Assembly (NCBI GenBank): GCA_016872115.1
Contig: VHBC01000003.1
Coordinates: 111,801-175,800 of the forward strand
Source: Sphingomonadales bacterium
GTDB lineage: Bacteria; Bacteroidota; Bacteroidia; Flavobacteriales_D; Crocinitomicaceae
Reading direction: 5' to 3'
Length of the DNA stretch: 64,000 bases
The translations under genes were made by a program, and so were the position numbers. Of this stretch, positions 38,887-48,441 are shown piece by piece. Each line of letters opens with the position of its first letter. Within the stretch, counting starts at the first letter, position 1. The notes below the pieces were generated by a model, which was not told the DNA's origin, made no database searches, and worked only from the letters and a program-made list of their open reading frames with translations.

Positions 38887-41178
38887 TTGTCTAAGACCAA
38901 CTACCTCTTGTGCTTCCTTTTTTTAAGCATACAGCTGTTTGCTCAACAAAGACAGCTTATCGGCGTTGTGCTAAGTGGTGGTGGGGCCTCGGGTGTGGCA
39001 CATGTAGGTGTGCTTAAAGCGTTGGAAGAAAAACAAATTCCAATTGATTATATCGTTGGCACCTCAGCTGGTGCTTTGGTTGGCGCCATGTATGCTTGTG
39101 GTTATTCACCTGCTGAAATTGAGGCCTACGTGCTGTCGCCGTCTTTTCAACTCATGGTGAAAGGACAAAAAGAAATAGCGCACCCTTTCTACTTTTATCA
39201 GGATGTTCCCAATGCGTCCATGTTTAATCTCAGTTTGGCACAAGACAGCACCCTTCAAAAATCGTTGCCGTTGTCGCTAATTGACCCCACTTATTTAGAT
39301 TTTGAAATGCTCAAGATTTTTGGCCGAACCAGCGCCAGTGTTCATGACGATTTCAATCAACTTTTTGTACCCTTTCGTTGTGTGGCTTCTGCAGTAGAGA
39401 CCAAAGAGAGCCGTACTTTTTCAGCAGGCCAGCTCAATTTAGCAGTTCGCGCATCATTGACATATCCATTATACCTCAATCCGATTCGTATCAACGGTGA
39501 ATTGTTTTTTGATGGCGGCCTTTATAACAACTTTCCTGTCGACGTATTGTACAATTCTTTTGCTCCGGACTTTATCATCGGAAGTAATGTATCACAAAAC
39601 CTGGCGCCAGTTTCTGAAAACGATTTTTTTGGCTTGTTAAACAGTATGATGACCATTCCGTCAAACTATACTATGCCTTGTTCGGAAGGAATCATTATTG
39701 CGCCTCAACGGAATGTTGGTACTTTCGAATTTGAAGAGGTTCAATCGGCTATTGACGACGGCTTTAATGCCACCATGGCACTAATGGACTCCATTACCAA
39801 ATATGTGATCCCAAGAGCCGATACAAGTTTGCTTGCGCAAGAACGCACTAAATTTAAACAAAGTTTGGTTCCTTTTAGAGTAGCAGAAGTACTTTCAAAC
39901 TCTGCCAAAAAACAAGACCTTCCTTTTTTAAGAAATGCTATTCTTCCCCGTTATTCAAAGCTCATTTTAGATAGTATTCAATTAGAAAATCGCTTTTATA
40001 AAGCGACTTCAGCGCCTTATTACAGCTCATTGCTACCCAGTATTGAACAGCAACCAGATGGTTTGCTGGCTTTAAAACTGAAAGTAAACATGGCAAATGC
40101 TTTTCGAGTTGATTTTGGTGGCTATATTTCCTCGAGAGCTGTAAATACTGGGTTTCTAAGTTTAGCCTACCGCCGCGCAGGATATGTGGGTCAGAAACTT
40201 GAGCTCTCATCTTATTTTGGTAAATTTTATGGTTCGGGTAAAATGAACTACGAATTAGTCCTTCCCGGAAGCATCCCGATTTCATTGAGTGCTTATTTTG
40301 TGCTCAATCGTTGGGACTATTTCAAGAGTTTTGCCACTTTTTTTGAGGATGTTAAACCCTCTTTTTTGATTCAGGAAGAGCGCTATATTGGGGCGCAACT
40401 CAAGTTACCAACGGGTCCTAATGGTATTTTGACCTTCAATTCGCGCGTATTTTGGCTAGACGATTCTTATTATCAAACTGCTTATTTTACCAAAGAAGAT
40501 ACCGCCGATTTCACTTCTTTTGTAGGTGAAAGTCTACGTCTTACATTTACGCGAAATACATTGAATCGGAAGCAATTTGCCAGTGCAGGAACACTCATTG
40601 AATGCAAGGCAAGTTATGTTCGTGGTAAAGAACTCACTTATCCCGGTTCCACCTCTCTTACAAATGACACTGTCAACAAAAAGCATCAATGGCTGAGTAT
40701 CCAATTTGAATTGCTCAGTTTTCCTTTTCAAAAGAAGCAAATTGTCAATCTTGGTCTACATTTTAAATCGGTACTCAATAGCCAATCTTTATTTGCCAAC
40801 TACACCGCAAGTATGCTGGCCTTACCAGGTCTAAATGTATTGCCAGACCTCGATACCTATTTCATTGCTGCGTATCGCTCTACCCAATATGCATGTTTGG
40901 GTACGCAGCTCGTGGTAAGCCCCGTCAAAAATTTAGATTTGAGGCTAGATGCCTACGCATTTTTGCCAATTATTCAATTAGTTCAAGACCCAGATGGCGG
41001 TTTTAGTTATGCCAAACCGCTCGACGGCCGCAGTTTGTTGGCCGCAGGGCATATCATATATCATTCGCCTGTAGGTCCAGTAAGAGCTAGTATCAATTTT
41101 TTACCAAAATATGCGCAGCCTTTTCAATTTCAATTGGGCTTCGGTTATCTACTATTTAATGAACGAGCAATACGCTAA
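38887..41178 (+). CDS. Patatin-like phospholipase with C-terminal Omp85-like barrel
   Basis: TTG start proposed (MSKTNYLLCFLFLSIQLFAQQ signal); GVVLSGGGASGVAHVGVLKALEE, GTSAG, DGG dyad, long beta-rich C-terminus. Confidence 0.85.
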   Translation: MSKTNYLLCFLFLSIQLFAQQRQLIGVVLSGGGASGVAHVGVLKALEEKQIPIDYIVGTSAGALVGAMYACGYSPAEIEAYVLSPSFQLMVKGQKEIAHPFYFYQDVPNASMFNLSLAQDSTLQKSLPLSLIDPTYLDFEMLKIFGRTSASVHDDFNQLFVPFRCVASAVETKESRTFSAGQLNLAVRASLTYPLYLNPIRINGELFFDGGLYNNFPVDVLYNSFAPDFIIGSNVSQNLAPVSENDFFGLLNSMMTIPSNYTMPCSEGIIIAPQRNVGTFEFEEVQSAIDDGFNATMALMDSITKYVIPRADTSLLAQERTKFKQSLVPFRVAEVLSNSAKKQDLPFLRNAILPRYSKLILDSIQLENRFYKATSAPYYSSLLPSIEQQPDGLLALKLKVNMANAFRVDFGGYISSRAVNTGFLSLAYRRAGYVGQKLELSSYFGKFYGSGKMNYELVLPGSIPISLSAYFVLNRWDYFKSFATFFEDVKPSFLIQEERYIGAQLKLPTGPNGILTFNSRVFWLDDSYYQTAYFTKEDTADFTSFVGESLRLTFTRNTLNRKQFASAGTLIECKASYVRGKELTYPGSTSLTNDTVNKKHQWLSIQFELLSFPFQKKQIVNLGLHFKSVLNSQSLFANYTASMLALPGLNVLPDLDTYFIAAYRSTQYACLGTQLVVSPVKNLDLRLDAYAFLPIIQLVQDPDGGFSYAKPLDGRSLLAAGHIIYHSPVGPVRASINFLPKYAQPFQFQLGFGYLLFNERAIR

Positions 41179-41182
41179 AAAC

Positions 41183-42250
41183 ATGAATAAAGAATTTCAC
41201 CTCAACGGCATACAGCAAATGGGTATTGGTGTGCCCAATGTACAAGAAATATGGTCATGGTACAGAAAGGCTTTCGGGCTCGATGTACGTATTTTCGAAG
41301 AAGCTGCACCTGCTCCTCTTATGACGCGTTACACAGGTGGGGTAGTGCACCACCGCACGGCGACACTTGCGCTCAACATGGCAGGCGGCGGCGGCTTTGA
41401 AATCTGGCAGTTTACCTCAAGGCCAACAGAAAAAGCAAATTTTGAAACGCAACTCGGTGACCTCGGGGTTTACATTTGTAAAATCAAATCCGAAGATGTG
41501 CGGCATACCCAAAAGCACCTCTCCCAACTAGGCACCGACGTAAGTCCTGCATTTCAAGACCCAGCGGGTCGTTGGACTTGCTACGTACAAGATCCCAACG
41601 GCAATTATTTTCAGATTGTAGAGGGTCGCTCGTGGTTTGGAAAGTCAAAACACCCATCAAAATGCGGTGGTGTTGCCGGTGCTGTCATCGGGGTTTCAAA
41701 CATGGAGAAATCCCTAAGTTTTTACCAAGATTTATTGGGTTACAATGAATTGATTTATGACCAAACCAATACCTTTCAAGATTACAATTTTATGCCGAGG
41801 GGAGGGGCATCCTATCGCCGAACGCTTTTATCGCATCCGTCAGAGAGAGAAGGTTATTTTGCACAACTTTTAGGTATTACCGAAATTGAGTTGGTTGAAT
41901 TACAAGACACTGCAGTTGCCCGACCTATTTTTGAAAACCGTTTTTGGGGTGATTGGGGCTTTATTCATTTGTGTTTCGATGTCCAAGGGATGGACGCTTT
42001 AAAGGAGCATTGTGAAGTATTTGGAGCACCATTTACTGTGGATTCTGACAATTCTTTTGACATGGGAGAAGCCGCCGGTCGTTTTGCATATATTGAAGAT
42101 CCGGATGGCTATTGGATTGAATTTGTCGAGACACATAAAGTGCCGGTATTCAAGAAGTTCGGTCTTTATTTGAATCTCAAACAAGGAGGAAAACGCAAGC
42201 ATTTACCTAAATGGATGCTCAGGGCGTTGGGACTTAATCGGGTAAAATAG
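41183..42250 (+). CDS. VOC (glyoxalase/dioxygenase superfamily) protein with two VOC-like domains
   Basis: MGIGVPNVQEIWSWYRKAFGLDV...YVQDPNGNYFQIVEG and AVIGVSNMEKSLSFYQDLLGYNE...YIEDPDGYWIEFVE. Confidence 0.85.
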   Translation: MNKEFHLNGIQQMGIGVPNVQEIWSWYRKAFGLDVRIFEEAAPAPLMTRYTGGVVHHRTATLALNMAGGGGFEIWQFTSRPTEKANFETQLGDLGVYICKIKSEDVRHTQKHLSQLGTDVSPAFQDPAGRWTCYVQDPNGNYFQIVEGRSWFGKSKHPSKCGGVAGAVIGVSNMEKSLSFYQDLLGYNELIYDQTNTFQDYNFMPRGGASYRRTLLSHPSEREGYFAQLLGITEIELVELQDTAVARPIFENRFWGDWGFIHLCFDVQGMDALKEHCEVFGAPFTVDSDNSFDMGEAAGRFAYIEDPDGYWIEFVETHKVPVFKKFGLYLNLKQGGKRKHLPKWMLRALGLNRVK

Positions 42251-42252
42251 TT

Positions 42253-44793
42253 TTAGAGTAGTCCTTTGACACGCAAAAATTCATCAAGGCTCTCCACATC
42301 AGAAAACAACACTTCACGCGCTTTGCTGCCTTGGAAGGACCCAATAATATTCATGGCTTCTAATTGATCTACGATTCGTCCGGCTCTGTTGTAGCCTAGC
42401 TTGAGTTTGCGTTGCAACAAACTTGCCGAACCTTGCTGACTGATAACCACAATTCTAGCTGAATCGACAAACATGGGGTCTATTTCATTCATGTCGAAAT
42501 CGCCACCTCCTTCGCCACCTTCAGGAAAATATTCCGGAAGAATGAGCGCTTCAGGGTAGGCGCGTTGCGAACCAATGAAACTACAAATTTCCTCGACCTC
42601 GGGGGTATCCAAGAATCCACATTGCAAGCGTTTCATTTCAGAACCCGTAGAGATGAGCATATCGCCGCGTCCAATGAGTTGATCAGCGCCAGATGCATCG
42701 AGAATGGTGCGCGAATCGATTTTGGATAAAACCCTAAACGCAATGCGCGCCGGGAAATTAGCTTTGATCATACCGGTAATGACATTAACCGAAGGGCGCT
42801 GTGTAGCAACAATAAGGTGAATGCCAATGGCACGCGCAAGCTGCGCGATGCGGGCTATCGGGTGCTCAACTTCTTTACCAGCGGTCATAATGAGGTCGGC
42901 AAATTCGTCAATAAGAACCACTATATAAGGTAAATATCGATGCCCTTTTTCTGGATTGAGGCGGCGCCCTATGAATTTTGCATTGTATTCTTTAATGGTG
43001 CGTACACCACCAGCCTCTTTTAGTAGTTCGTAGCGTTCGTCCATTTCCATACACAAAGAATTGAGCGTATTGACCACTTTAGAGGTATCCGTTATGATCG
43101 CATCTTCTTCTCCTGGAAGCTTGGCCAAGAAATGGCGTTCTATTTTATTATAAAGCGTAAGTTCGACTTTTTTCGGGTCAACCAATACAAACTTCACTTG
43201 AGCTGGATGTTTCTTATAAAGAATGGAAACTAAAATAGCATTGAGCCCTACAGATTTTCCTTGACCTGTGGCTCCTGCGACCAAAAGATGGGGCATTTTT
43301 GTCAAGTCAAAAACATAGGTCTCGTTGGTGATTGTTTTGCCCATCACAATTGGAAGTTCACCGTCGAAATGCTGGAATTTATCAGAGGCTATGAGCGAGC
43401 GCATCGAGACCATTTCCGGGTTAGAATTTGGCACCTCAATACCAATAGTGCCTTTTCCGGGAATTGGCGCAATTATACGGATACCGAGCGCAGAGAGGCT
43501 CAAGGCGATGTCATCCTCGAGATTTTTAATTTTAGAGATTCGCACACCAGGTGCTGGAACAATTTCGTAAAGCGTAACTGTAGGCCCAACTGTTGCTTTA
43601 ATTTTTGCAATATCAATTTTATAATGCGATAGCGTCTCTACAATGCGGTTCTTGTTGTTTTCGAGTTCTTCCTTGCTTACAGAAACTCCTGAACTCGTGT
43701 ATTCTTTCATGAGTTCAAGTGGCGGTAATAAATAACCTTCTAAATCCTTTGTAGGATCGTATTCACCGTGTTCACTCAGTAATTGGGTGGCCAATAAATC
43801 TTCGTCGGCAAGTGGCATTGGCGCCTGTGAAGGTGCGGCAATAATAGGGTCTTCACCAAGTTCGATTTCAAAGTCAGATTCGATGAAGTTGTCGGATGGT
43901 GCAGTAATATTTGATTCTTCTTTGATCTGTACTATGAGTTCGCTTTCTTCTTCAAAAATATCGTCCTCTGCTGCACCATCATCAAATTCAAAGGTTTGAG
44001 AAATATCGTCTGCTTTGATTTGATCTTCTTTGATGGTGTTTACCACATAAATGTCCTCGAAGGGTGCTGCATTATCGTTTTGAGCATTATCAGAACTCAA
44101 GTCTTCGGCCTGTGACTTTCCAAAAATACGTTGCATAAGTGCTTGGTAATTGGGGCTAAATTGAAGCGTAGTAAGCACAAAAAAGGCAACTACATGAAGC
44201 AGAAGTGTGCCAAAACCACCAAGTGTGAGCTGCAGCCATTCATTGGTGTAAAAACCAAAAGCGCCTCCGGCGTAGCTTATTTGTGGACTAAAGAACCCGA
44301 GAAAAATAGAACCCCAAAGCAGGTAAGTAAGCACAATGCTGGTGGTGCGCGCTATTGGTAGTAACGCTGTACCGAATAGAATGCGAAAACCGACTAAAAA
44401 AAGCAAAAAAACTAGTCCAAAGGAAGGTAAGCCAAAACCGCTGTGAATTAATAAATGTGAAGTCCAGGCACCGAATTTTCCGAGCCAATTTTCTGCTGCA
44501 GGAAGGTTGTTGTTGAAAATATAAGCACTGAAGTCTCGGTCAATTATTTGGTCTTGATCTTTGGTCCAGGTGAAAATATAGGACACGCAAGCTAAGAATA
44601 GGTAGATACTCAAAAGGCTGAAAAGTGCTCCAGTAAAAATTTTAATTTTAGGAAGATTGATTTTTTCTTTAAATGAAGTAGAGACAGAGTCCTTTTCTTT
44701 TGCGGGCTTCTTATTTGCCTGTTGACGCGCTTGTTCTTCAGCTTTTGGAGCAGATTTCGGGCTTGATTTTGGGATATATTCGTTTTCTTCCAT
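42253..44793 (-). CDS. ftsK: DNA translocase FtsK/SpoIIIE
   Basis: MPHLLVAGATGQGKSVGLNAILVSILYKKHPAQVKFVLVDPKKVELTLYN, VVLIDEFADLIM, LIVATQRPSVNVITG, C-terminal gamma domain. Start re-placed at MEENEY. Confidence 0.95.
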   Translation of the reverse strand: MEENEYIPKSSPKSAPKAEEQARQQANKKPAKEKDSVSTSFKEKINLPKIKIFTGALFSLLSIYLFLACVSYIFTWTKDQDQIIDRDFSAYIFNNNLPAAENWLGKFGAWTSHLLIHSGFGLPSFGLVFLLFLVGFRILFGTALLPIARTTSIVLTYLLWGSIFLGFFSPQISYAGGAFGFYTNEWLQLTLGGFGTLLLHVVAFFVLTTLQFSPNYQALMQRIFGKSQAEDLSSDNAQNDNAAPFEDIYVVNTIKEDQIKADDISQTFEFDDGAAEDDIFEEESELIVQIKEESNITAPSDNFIESDFEIELGEDPIIAAPSQAPMPLADEDLLATQLLSEHGEYDPTKDLEGYLLPPLELMKEYTSSGVSVSKEELENNKNRIVETLSHYKIDIAKIKATVGPTVTLYEIVPAPGVRISKIKNLEDDIALSLSALGIRIIAPIPGKGTIGIEVPNSNPEMVSMRSLIASDKFQHFDGELPIVMGKTITNETYVFDLTKMPHLLVAGATGQGKSVGLNAILVSILYKKHPAQVKFVLVDPKKVELTLYNKIERHFLAKLPGEEDAIITDTSKVVNTLNSLCMEMDERYELLKEAGGVRTIKEYNAKFIGRRLNPEKGHRYLPYIVVLIDEFADLIMTAGKEVEHPIARIAQLARAIGIHLIVATQRPSVNVITGMIKANFPARIAFRVLSKIDSRTILDASGADQLIGRGDMLISTGSEMKRLQCGFLDTPEVEEICSFIGSQRAYPEALILPEYFPEGGEGGGDFDMNEIDPMFVDSARIVVISQQGSASLLQRKLKLGYNRAGRIVDQLEAMNIIGSFQGSKAREVLFSDVESLDEFLRVKGLL

Positions 44794-44894
44794 GATGCTA
44801 TTGCGTCTAATCAAACGAAAATACATTAATACGATACACAAAGCGCATGTTTATTGGAAACCTTTAAACAGCAGGATGTTAGTTAGTGATTGAA

Positions 44895-45515
44895 TTAGTT
44901 ATGCTGATCTGCTGCCCAATTCAGAAAATCATCAAGTGGGAGTACCTTATATTTTTTATCCGGGATAAATAACTGAATAGGCGGTTTTCGCAAATCTACT
45001 TGTTGGAGTTCAAAAGCTAACAAGCCAGTTTCGATAGGCATTTGTCCTTTAACGGGTATGCCGGGTGCGTTGTTTAATCCTACAAAGTACTTTGAATCAA
45101 TAGCTTTAGTGTAAAAAATGAGCATGTTACCTTCCGGAAATTCTACATTAGCTTCACGACATTTGAGGCCGCAAATCGTTTGGCGAGTCTTGTTTTTATG
45201 AAAAGTGTAATTGCGATTTAGAGCGCTTGTATCTTTTATTTGAACTGCAAAAAAAAGGCCGTCTATTTCTAATAATGAAATGAACTTGTTTTTCTCAAGG
45301 TGATGTATGCTTTCTTGTCTCTTGCCGTCTTCGAGTAGGTAATTGATGCGCACAAGTGAATCGAGGGCATAGATGAACAACTTGCCGTGTGTGGTATCTT
45401 TGGAGATGAAATCTACATTAGCGATGTTGTATTCTAAACTTCCTACAAATGGTTTTTGGGCAAAGAAAATGAGTGGGATGTTCAGAAAAAGTAAAAGGTT
45501 CAGGCGTTGAAGCAT
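44895..45515 (-). CDS. Hypothetical secreted protein
   Basis: Signal-like MLQRLNLLLFLNIPLIFFAQ; family not recognised (DUF4412-like folding pattern possible). Confidence 0.55.
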   Translation of the reverse strand: MLQRLNLLLFLNIPLIFFAQKPFVGSLEYNIANVDFISKDTTHGKLFIYALDSLVRINYLLEDGKRQESIHHLEKNKFISLLEIDGLFFAVQIKDTSALNRNYTFHKNKTRQTICGLKCREANVEFPEGNMLIFYTKAIDSKYFVGLNNAPGIPVKGQMPIETGLLAFELQQVDLRKPPIQLFIPDKKYKVLPLDDFLNWAADQHN

Positions 45516-45561
45516 GAACAAATCTAATAATTTCACCCCAATTAGATTGCCAAATTAGCCT

Positions 45562-45569
45562 TATCTTTG
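45562..45569 (+). promoter_or_regulatory. -7 element TATCTTTG for the arginase-family gene
   Basis: Exact TAnnTTTG match 23 nt before the ATG at 45593. Confidence 0.5.
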
Positions 45570-45592
45570 CCTTAGCCCCTCACGGGTCTCCT

Positions 45593-46531
45593 ATGTCAAA
45601 AAACATTCAATTTATTTTCAATCCCTCTGAGCTAGGTGCGGGCACACGCGGTGCTTCCTTGGGCCCAGAGGCAATTCGCGCTGCTGCCCGAACCAAAGGC
45701 AGCACGCTATTTAGTCAATTCAAAATTCAAAGTGTTGACGACCACAACGACTTATTAGATGCGCCTACCACCTTTCCATTTGCCAAATATATAGATGGAT
45801 TAAGCACTGTTTTTGCTTCGCTCACAGATAAAATACTTGATTGTATTTCTCATGCTGCGCTTCCAATTCTTATTTCCGGCGACCACAGTGCTGCAGCCGG
45901 AACATTAGCGGCGCTAAAAAAAGCACATCCGCAAGAGCGAATTGGTGTCATTTGGATTGACGCGCATGCAGATATCCATTCCCCTTATACCACGCCATCA
46001 GGCAATATACATGGGATGCCAATAGCCGCGGCGTTGGGTTTAGATCATTTGCATTTAGCAAAAAATCAATTAGATGCGCAGACAAAAAGCCATTGGGATG
46101 CCCTCAAAAGCAAGGCATTTTTACCTGAAGACATCGTTTATATTGGTGTCCGAGATACCGAACCTGAAGAAGATGCCGTCATCCAAGAATTGCAATTGCG
46201 CAACTTTACTGTTTCGGAATTGCGTCAAAAAGGATTGCCTGTTTGTTTAAAAGAAATTTCTAACAAGCTTTCCGCCTGCGACCTCATTTATGTTTCTTTT
46301 GACGTCGATAGCATTGACCCTATAGAGACCTCTTTTGGAACCGGTACACCCGTTGCCAACGGTTTGTCTTTTTCGGAAGCTAACGAAATTTTGACCTATT
46401 TTGCCCAGGACGCAAAGCTCTGTGCCATCGAGATCGTTGAGGTCAACCCTTGCCTAGACGACGAAAAAAATAAAATGGCTGAACACGCCCTTGTACTCAT
46501 TGAAAATATCATCGCTCAGCGAACAGTATAA
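45593..46531 (+). CDS. Arginase/ureohydrolase family protein
   Basis: ISGDHSAAAGTLAAL, IGVIWIDAHADIHSPYTTPSGNIHGMPIAAALG, VSFDVDSIDPIETSFGTGTPVANGLSF. Confidence 0.93.
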   Translation: MSKNIQFIFNPSELGAGTRGASLGPEAIRAAARTKGSTLFSQFKIQSVDDHNDLLDAPTTFPFAKYIDGLSTVFASLTDKILDCISHAALPILISGDHSAAAGTLAALKKAHPQERIGVIWIDAHADIHSPYTTPSGNIHGMPIAAALGLDHLHLAKNQLDAQTKSHWDALKSKAFLPEDIVYIGVRDTEPEEDAVIQELQLRNFTVSELRQKGLPVCLKEISNKLSACDLIYVSFDVDSIDPIETSFGTGTPVANGLSFSEANEILTYFAQDAKLCAIEIVEVNPCLDDEKNKMAEHALVLIENIIAQRTV

Positions 46532-46532
46532 A

Positions 46533-48434
46533 ATGGAACAACACATACGCCAAGCCCTTCTTGCCGCTGCACCTGAACTTTTTGGCGCGCCTATTTCCGA
46601 AAACCTCATTCAGTTTCAGCAAACGCGCCGCGACGTCGAAGGCGACCTTACATTAGTAGTTTTTCCTTTTGTCAAAATGTTGCGTTGTTCACCTCAAGAA
46701 GCCGGTGAAAAAGTCAAGGTTTGGATAGAAGCAAATATTGACAGCGTTTCACATTGCAATGTGGTCAACGGTTTTTTGAATATTGTATTCAAAAATACCT
46801 ACTGGCTAAATCAATTGCAAGAAATCCAAGCAAATACACAATTTGGTTTGGCTGCTGTCAATTCCAAGCCAACGGTGATGGTAGAGTACGCTTCTCCTAA
46901 CACAAATAAACCGCTACATTTAGGACATTTGCGCAATATTTTCTTGGGCGCTTCTGTTGCCGAAATTTTAAGAGCAGTAGGGCACAAAGTTGTTCGTACC
47001 CAAGTGATTAATGACCGCGGTATTCATATTTGTAAATCAATGCTTGCATGGGAGAAATTCTCTCCACTCAACGAAAAAGGGGAGCGTCAAACCCCAGCTA
47101 ATACCGGCCAAAAGGGCGATAAGCTAGTGGGAAAATATTACGTTGAGTTCGATAAAGCCCTACAAAAAGAAGCCAAGGCTATTATGGCTGAGTGGCAGAA
47201 TGGCAATTTTACTGATACGCCGTCAGCCATTGAAGAAGCCGTCCTGAATTTTCAGAAAGCCAAGGAGGGCAAGGATGAAAAAGTCCAAGCTGCCATTGAC
47301 GATAAAATCAAAGAATTGGCGAAAAACCAAACCGCTATTTTACAAGAAGCCAAGGAAATGCTTGTGAAGTGGGAGGCCAGAGATCCGCAAGTTTACTTGC
47401 TCTGGACCACCATGAACGGTTGGGTTTATCAAGGCTTTGATGCCACTTACGCGCAAATGGGTGTTTCCTTCGACAAGTTATACTACGAGTCTGATACGTT
47501 TTTATTGGGCAAAGACCAGGTCATGGAAGGGCTTCAAAAAGGTGTATTTTATCAAAAAGCAGACGGATCAGTATGGATTGACCTCAGTGCCGACGGCCTC
47601 GATGAAAAACTGGTTTTGCGCTCAGACGGCACTGCGGTCTACATGACACAAGATATCGGTACCGCTATTGACCGCTTTAAGGATTACCCAGACCTACACG
47701 GGATGGTTTACACGGTTGGCAACGAGCAAGATTACCACTTTAAGGTTTTGTTTCTCATTCTTCAGAAATTAGGCTACACTTGGGCCGACAACTGCTTTCA
47801 TTTGAGCTACGGCATGGTTGACCTCCCGAGCGGAAAAATGAAATCCAGAGAAGGAACCGTTGTGGACGCCGACGACCTCATGGCAGAGGTCATTGATAAG
47901 GCCAAAACCATGACCCAAGAACGCGGTCATTTGGAAGGGCTCAGTGCAACAGCGCGCGAGCAACTTTATACCCAAATTGGTTTGGGTGGCCTCAAGTATT
48001 ACCTTTTAAAGGTGGACCCTAAAAAACGCATGTTGTTTAATCCGGAAGAATCTATTGACCTCACAGGTAACACCGGCCCATTTTTGCAATATACCCATGC
48101 CCGAATTTGTACTTTGCTTGAAAAAGCAGCTTACAAGCCCTGCACATTGGCAACCAATGCTCAGTTGAAACCCGAAGAAAAAGAAATCGTGAAGCAATTG
48201 GCCTTATTTGGCAGCACCCTAGAAGAGGCCGCAAAGGCGTATTCCCCCGCTCTTATTGCCAATTATACCTATGAACTGGTCAAACTTTACAATACGTTTT
48301 ATCAAAGTGTAAAAATTGTCGTGGAGCCTGATCAAGAGCTGCGCCAGTTGCGTTTGGCCTTAAGTGCAAGTGTGCGCCAGGTGCTTGCTACAGCCCTTGG
48401 TTTGTTGGGTGTCGAGGCACCACAGCGCATGTAA
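46533..48434 (+). CDS. argS: Arginine-tRNA ligase
   Basis: VEYASPNTNKPLHLGHLRNIFLGASVAEIL, GMVDLPSGKMKSREGTVVDADDL, C-terminal LGLLGVEAPQRM. Confidence 0.96.
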   Translation: MEQHIRQALLAAAPELFGAPISENLIQFQQTRRDVEGDLTLVVFPFVKMLRCSPQEAGEKVKVWIEANIDSVSHCNVVNGFLNIVFKNTYWLNQLQEIQANTQFGLAAVNSKPTVMVEYASPNTNKPLHLGHLRNIFLGASVAEILRAVGHKVVRTQVINDRGIHICKSMLAWEKFSPLNEKGERQTPANTGQKGDKLVGKYYVEFDKALQKEAKAIMAEWQNGNFTDTPSAIEEAVLNFQKAKEGKDEKVQAAIDDKIKELAKNQTAILQEAKEMLVKWEARDPQVYLLWTTMNGWVYQGFDATYAQMGVSFDKLYYESDTFLLGKDQVMEGLQKGVFYQKADGSVWIDLSADGLDEKLVLRSDGTAVYMTQDIGTAIDRFKDYPDLHGMVYTVGNEQDYHFKVLFLILQKLGYTWADNCFHLSYGMVDLPSGKMKSREGTVVDADDLMAEVIDKAKTMTQERGHLEGLSATAREQLYTQIGLGGLKYYLLKVDPKKRMLFNPEESIDLTGNTGPFLQYTHARICTLLEKAAYKPCTLATNAQLKPEEKEIVKQLALFGSTLEEAAKAYSPALIANYTYELVKLYNTFYQSVKIVVEPDQELRQLRLALSASVRQVLATALGLLGVEAPQRM

Positions 48435-48441
48435 GCGCAGC

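Noticed and set aside
43261-43632. 123-aa plus-strand ORF opposite ftsK
   Set aside because: Antisense to the FtsK motor domain; no independent coding evidence.
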